A DNA stretch of 33,842 nucleotides, taken from Oscillospiraceae bacterium. Lineage in GTDB: Bacteria; Bacillota; Clostridia; Oscillospirales; Oscillospiraceae. The notes below the pieces were generated by a model, which saw only the letters and a program-made list of their open reading frames with translations, did not search any database and was not told where the DNA came from. Each line of letters begins with the position of its first letter. The first letter of the stretch is position 1. Below are positions 31,337 through 33,842 of the stretch, piece after piece. The DNA lies in NCBI GenBank assembly GCA_020025395.1, contig JAHHSE010000005.1, forward strand, positions 1 to 33,842, given 5' to 3'. Both the position numbers and the translations under genes were made by a program.

Positions 31337-31423
31337 CGGAAATCATTGAATTCCTCCCCAAAAAAATCAGGCTCTTCCCCGACTCTTTAAGGTAACATCG
31401 CACAATTTTTCGGAGCGATCGGA

Positions 31424-31471
31424 TTGCTTTTTTCCCAAAGCGTGATATGATATAGAGTATAACGCTTTGGG
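31424..31471 (+). promoter_or_regulatory. Promoter and ModE-like inverted repeat of the Moco operon
   Basis: TTGCTT (31424-31429) and TATGAT (31446-31451) are 16 bp apart. Inverted 10-mers CCCAAAGCGT (31434-31443) and ACGCTTTGGG (31462-31471) embrace the -10 box. The inner part, CGTGATAT-N8-GTATAACG (31441-31464), has the 24-bp layout of the E. coli ModE operator as I recall it. Repression by a molybdate-sensing regulator is inferred. Confidence 0.7.
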
Positions 31472-31526
31472 AGGGGCGGTCCTTCCTCCCTTCCCCGATC
31501 TTCATTCCATCAGGAGGATGACAGCC

Positions 31527-32552
31527 ATGAAAGAGATCCCTGTACAGGATGCTGTGGGGCAGATGCTCTGCCATGACATCACCCAAATCATCCCAGGCGT
31601 CACCAAGGACGCGGTCTTCCGAAAAGGGCATATCATTACCCAGGAGGACATCCCCATTCTGCGCAGCGTGGGCAAGGAGCATATTTACATCTGGGAGGTC
31701 AACGAACAGATGCTCCATGAAAACGACGCCGCCCACATCCTCTGTCAGCTCTGTCAGGGGGAGTATATGGAGGCAGGCGAGCCAAAAGAGGGGAAAATCG
31801 AGCTTTTTGCCCAGATCGACGGTCTTTTCCTGGCGGACAGGCAGCGGCTTCGGGCGGTGAACGCCCTGGGGGATTCCATTGTCTCCACCCGCTTCTCCGG
31901 CTTTCCCGTCCACGCCGGGGACAAGCTCTGCGGCACCCGTGTCATCCCCCTCCTCATCGCAAAGGAACGGATGGAGCTGGCCAGACAGGCCGCGGGACCG
32001 GAACCTCTCTTAAAGCTCCTCCCCTTCCGTCCCAGAAGCTTTGGGGTTGTGACCACGGGAAGCGAGATCTATCACGGTCTGATCCAGGATCAGTTCACCC
32101 CCGTCCTGGAGGCCAAGCTGGGGGAGTTCGGATGCACGATGGCGGCCCATATCTATTGTGACGATCAGGCCGATCAGATCACCCGGGCCATTCAGACCAT
32201 GCTGGAGGACGGGGTGGAGCTGATCCTCTGCACCGGAGGCATGAGTGTGGACCCGGACGACCGCACCCCCCTTGCCATTCGGAACTCCGGGGCCAGGGTG
32301 GTCTCCTATGGCGCCCCCGTCCTCCCCGGCGCCATGTTCCTGTTGTCCTATACCCAGGACGGCCGCCCCATCTGCGGGCTGCCCGGCTGTGTCATGTACG
32401 CAAAGCGCACCATTTTCGACCTGATCCTCCCCTATCTGCTGGCCGATGTCCCGGTGACGGCGGAGCAGCTGGCCGCACTGGGCCATGGGGGGCTGTGTCT
32501 TAACTGCCCGGTCTGTCATTTCCCAAACTGTATGTTCGGAAAGGGAGTGTGA
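31527..32552 (+). CDS. Molybdopterin-binding protein (MoeA/MogA-like)
   Basis: The 341-residue protein has a central-to-C-terminal MPT-binding domain (about 175-310) with 'GVVTTGSEIYHGLIQDQF', 'LILCTGGMSVDPDDRTP' and 'GAMFLLSY...GLPGCVMYAKRTIFD'. It is shorter than a full MoeA and its first ~160 residues are a distinct domain ('VGQMLCHDITQIIPG'). It ends with a C324-X2-C327-X2-C330-X4-C335 cluster, suggestive of a metal or Fe-S site. It likely works in molybdenum (or tungsten) insertion. The ATG at 31527 is 9 nt from AGGAGG; ATG 31518 would touch it. Confidence 0.85.
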   Translation: MKEIPVQDAVGQMLCHDITQIIPGVTKDAVFRKGHIITQEDIPILRSVGKEHIYIWEVNEQMLHENDAAHILCQLCQGEYMEAGEPKEGKIELFAQIDGLFLADRQRLRAVNALGDSIVSTRFSGFPVHAGDKLCGTRVIPLLIAKERMELARQAAGPEPLLKLLPFRPRSFGVVTTGSEIYHGLIQDQFTPVLEAKLGEFGCTMAAHIYCDDQADQITRAIQTMLEDGVELILCTGGMSVDPDDRTPLAIRNSGARVVSYGAPVLPGAMFLLSYTQDGRPICGLPGCVMYAKRTIFDLILPYLLADVPVTAEQLAALGHGGLCLNCPVCHFPNCMFGKGV

Positions 32553-32555
32553 GCC

Positions 32556-33038
32556 ATGTCCTTTACCCATGTGGACGCAAAGGGAAACGCCGTGATGGTG
32601 GATGTGAGTGAAAAGGCTGTCACCCGGCGGAGGGCGGTGGCCCGTGGCACCCTCTCCATGAGTGAGGAATGCTTCGCCATGGTCCGGGAGGGCAGGGCCA
32701 AAAAGGGCGATGTGCTGGGGGTGGCTCAAATTGCCGGGATCCAGGCCGCAAAGCGCACCTCCGACCTCATCCCCCTCTGCCACCCTCTGCCTCTGGACCG
32801 TGTCGCTTTGGAATTCATCCTTCATCCGGCGCTCTGCCGGATCGAGGCGGTATGCACCGTCCAGTGTGAGGGGAAGACCGGGGTGGAGATGGAGGCCCTC
32901 ACCGGAGTCTCCGCGGCCCTTCTCACCGTCTATGATATGTGCAAGGCGGTGGACCGCTCCATGTGCATCCAGGCCATCCGCCTGGTGGAAAAAGAAGGGG
33001 GAAAGAGCGGTCCCTTTCACCAGGAACAGGGGGAATGA
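32556..33038 (+). CDS. moaC: Cyclic pyranopterin monophosphate synthase
   Basis: The 160-residue MoaC makes cyclic pyranopterin monophosphate together with MoaA. Family blocks 'KKGDVLGVAQIAGIQAAKRT', 'DLIPLCHPLPL' and 'GKTGVEMEALTGVSAALLTV' followed by 'YDMCKAVD' are all present. It starts 3 bp after the MPT-binding gene and ends 3 bp before moaA, a tight operon. Confidence 0.96.
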   Translation: MSFTHVDAKGNAVMVDVSEKAVTRRRAVARGTLSMSEECFAMVREGRAKKGDVLGVAQIAGIQAAKRTSDLIPLCHPLPLDRVALEFILHPALCRIEAVCTVQCEGKTGVEMEALTGVSAALLTVYDMCKAVDRSMCIQAIRLVEKEGGKSGPFHQEQGE

Positions 33039-33041
33039 CCC

Positions 33042-33842
33042 ATGAGGGACCAGTGGGGGCGGCGGATCGACTATCTGCGTCTCTCCATCACCGACCGCTG
33101 CAATCTGCGCTGTCAATACTGTATGCCCCACGGGGTGCCGCTCTGCCGGCATTCGGACACCCTCCGCTATGAGGAGCTGCTCCGTCTGTGTCAGGCCGCG
33201 GTCCGGCTGGGCATTGTCCGCTTCAAGCTCACCGGGGGCGAGCCTTTGGTCCGCCGAAACTGTGTGGACTTCGCGGCCCGGCTCAAGGCCCTTCCCGGTG
33301 TGGAGCAGGTTACCCTGACCACCAACGGGATTCTCCTTCCCACTTACTTAGAGGCATTATACCGGGCCGGAATCGATGGGATTAACATCAGTCTGGATAC
33401 CCTGGACCCCCGGACCTATCGGCGCATCACCGGCTATGCGGGCCAGGGGGTGGCGCTTCTGGAACGGGTGATTTCCCGCAGTGCGGCCCTGGGAATCCCC
33501 ACCAAAATCAATACCGTGCTTTTGGAGGAAAACAGGGAAGAGATTCCCCGGCTGGCGGCTCTGGCCCAAACGCTTCCTCTGGATGTCCGCTTTATAGAGC
33601 TGATGCCCATCGGCGCGGGGGCGGGACGGCCCCAGGTCCTCATGGGGGAGGCCCTCTCCCGGCTCCAGGCGGTGTGGCCCGATCTCCGTCCCCTCTCCGG
33701 GGTGCGCCGGGGCAACGGCCCCGCCCGGTATTACACCAGCGCCGCCCTCCGGGGGAAGATCGGTTTGATCGATGCCCTCAGCCACACCTTCTGTCAGGAC
33801 TGCAATCGAATCCGCCTCACCAGCACAGGGGTGCTGAAGCCC
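33042..33842 (+). CDS. moaA: GTP 3',8-cyclase (radical SAM), cut by the window edge
   Basis: The first 267 residues are visible. The radical-SAM cysteines are C20, C24 and C27 ('DRCNLRCQYC'), 'KLTGGEPLVRR' follows, and the C-terminal cluster begins with C251 and C254 ('FCQDCNRIRLTSTG'). The enzyme starts molybdenum-cofactor synthesis from GTP. GGGGGAATGACCC precedes the ATG, 3 bp after moaC. Confidence 0.96.
   Translation, partial: MRDQWGRRIDYLRLSITDRCNLRCQYCMPHGVPLCRHSDTLRYEELLRLCQAAVRLGIVRFKLTGGEPLVRRNCVDFAARLKALPGVEQVTLTTNGILLPTYLEALYRAGIDGINISLDTLDPRTYRRITGYAGQGVALLERVISRSAALGIPTKINTVLLEENREEIPRLAALAQTLPLDVRFIELMPIGAGAGRPQVLMGEALSRLQAVWPDLRPLSGVRRGNGPARYYTSAALRGKIGLIDALSHTFCQDCNRIRLTSTGVLKP

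Overview
The window reads as chromosome of a high-GC Firmicute, most likely a gut Clostridia of the Oscillospiraceae type (Flavonifractor / Intestinimonas / Lawsonibacter-like). This is an inference from GC-rich codon use, strong AGGAGG-type ribosome sites, TTGACA/TATAAT promoters, a methionine T-box leader, an Rrf2-type isc operon, a DUF1540 protein, and TAXI-TRAP and Kce (BKACE) genes. No tRNA, rRNA or CRISPR array was seen.

Left part (1-13.1 kb), housekeeping and sulfur metabolism. A Crp/Fnr-type regulator and a substrate-binding lipoprotein (running off the left edge) share a promoter carrying a perfect 30-bp palindrome. An LCP-family envelope protein follows. Methionine and cysteine genes form two minus-strand units: metN-metI with its own promoter, and metQ-cysK behind a T-box leader whose specifier reads AUG (Met). 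Upstream lies iscR-iscS-iscU, then a DUF1540 mini-protein, an unknown polytopic membrane protein, a 70-aa protein, a CmpB-like membrane protein, and pyrB, whose product carries a PyrI-like four-cysteine tail.

Middle part (13.1-29.6 kb), a catabolic island next to a dead IS3-type element. Four transcription units appear to be tied together by a FadR-type GntR regulator and a repeated TGGTATACCA operator. (1) Minus strand: malY-like PLP lyase/aminotransferase, VOC protein, fused TRAP permease, TAXI binding protein. (2) gntR. (3) kce/BKACE, alone on the minus strand. (4) Plus strand, seven genes: MmgE/PrpD protein, class-I fumarase-like alpha and beta subunits, class-II fumarase, malic enzyme, thiolase, class-I CoA-transferase. 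The malY and kce promoters carry three operators at identical 36- and 19-bp centre spacing. The gene content suggests import of an unknown (amino) carboxylate, PLP-dependent cleavage, dehydration/hydration to fumarate or a relative, conversion through malate to pyruvate, and a beta-keto-acid branch through Kce to acetoacetate, acetoacetyl-CoA and acetyl-CoA. The substrate is not known from sequence; this is the best candidate here for an undescribed pathway.

Right part (29.6 kb to end). A hairpin-rich intergenic region is followed by a CofE-like (F420-0:glutamate ligase family) gene on the minus strand. Divergent from it is a molybdenum-cofactor operon: a short MPT-binding MoeA-like protein with a CX2CX2CX4C tail, moaC, and moaA (cut by the right edge). 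A ModE-like inverted repeat covers the promoter of this operon.
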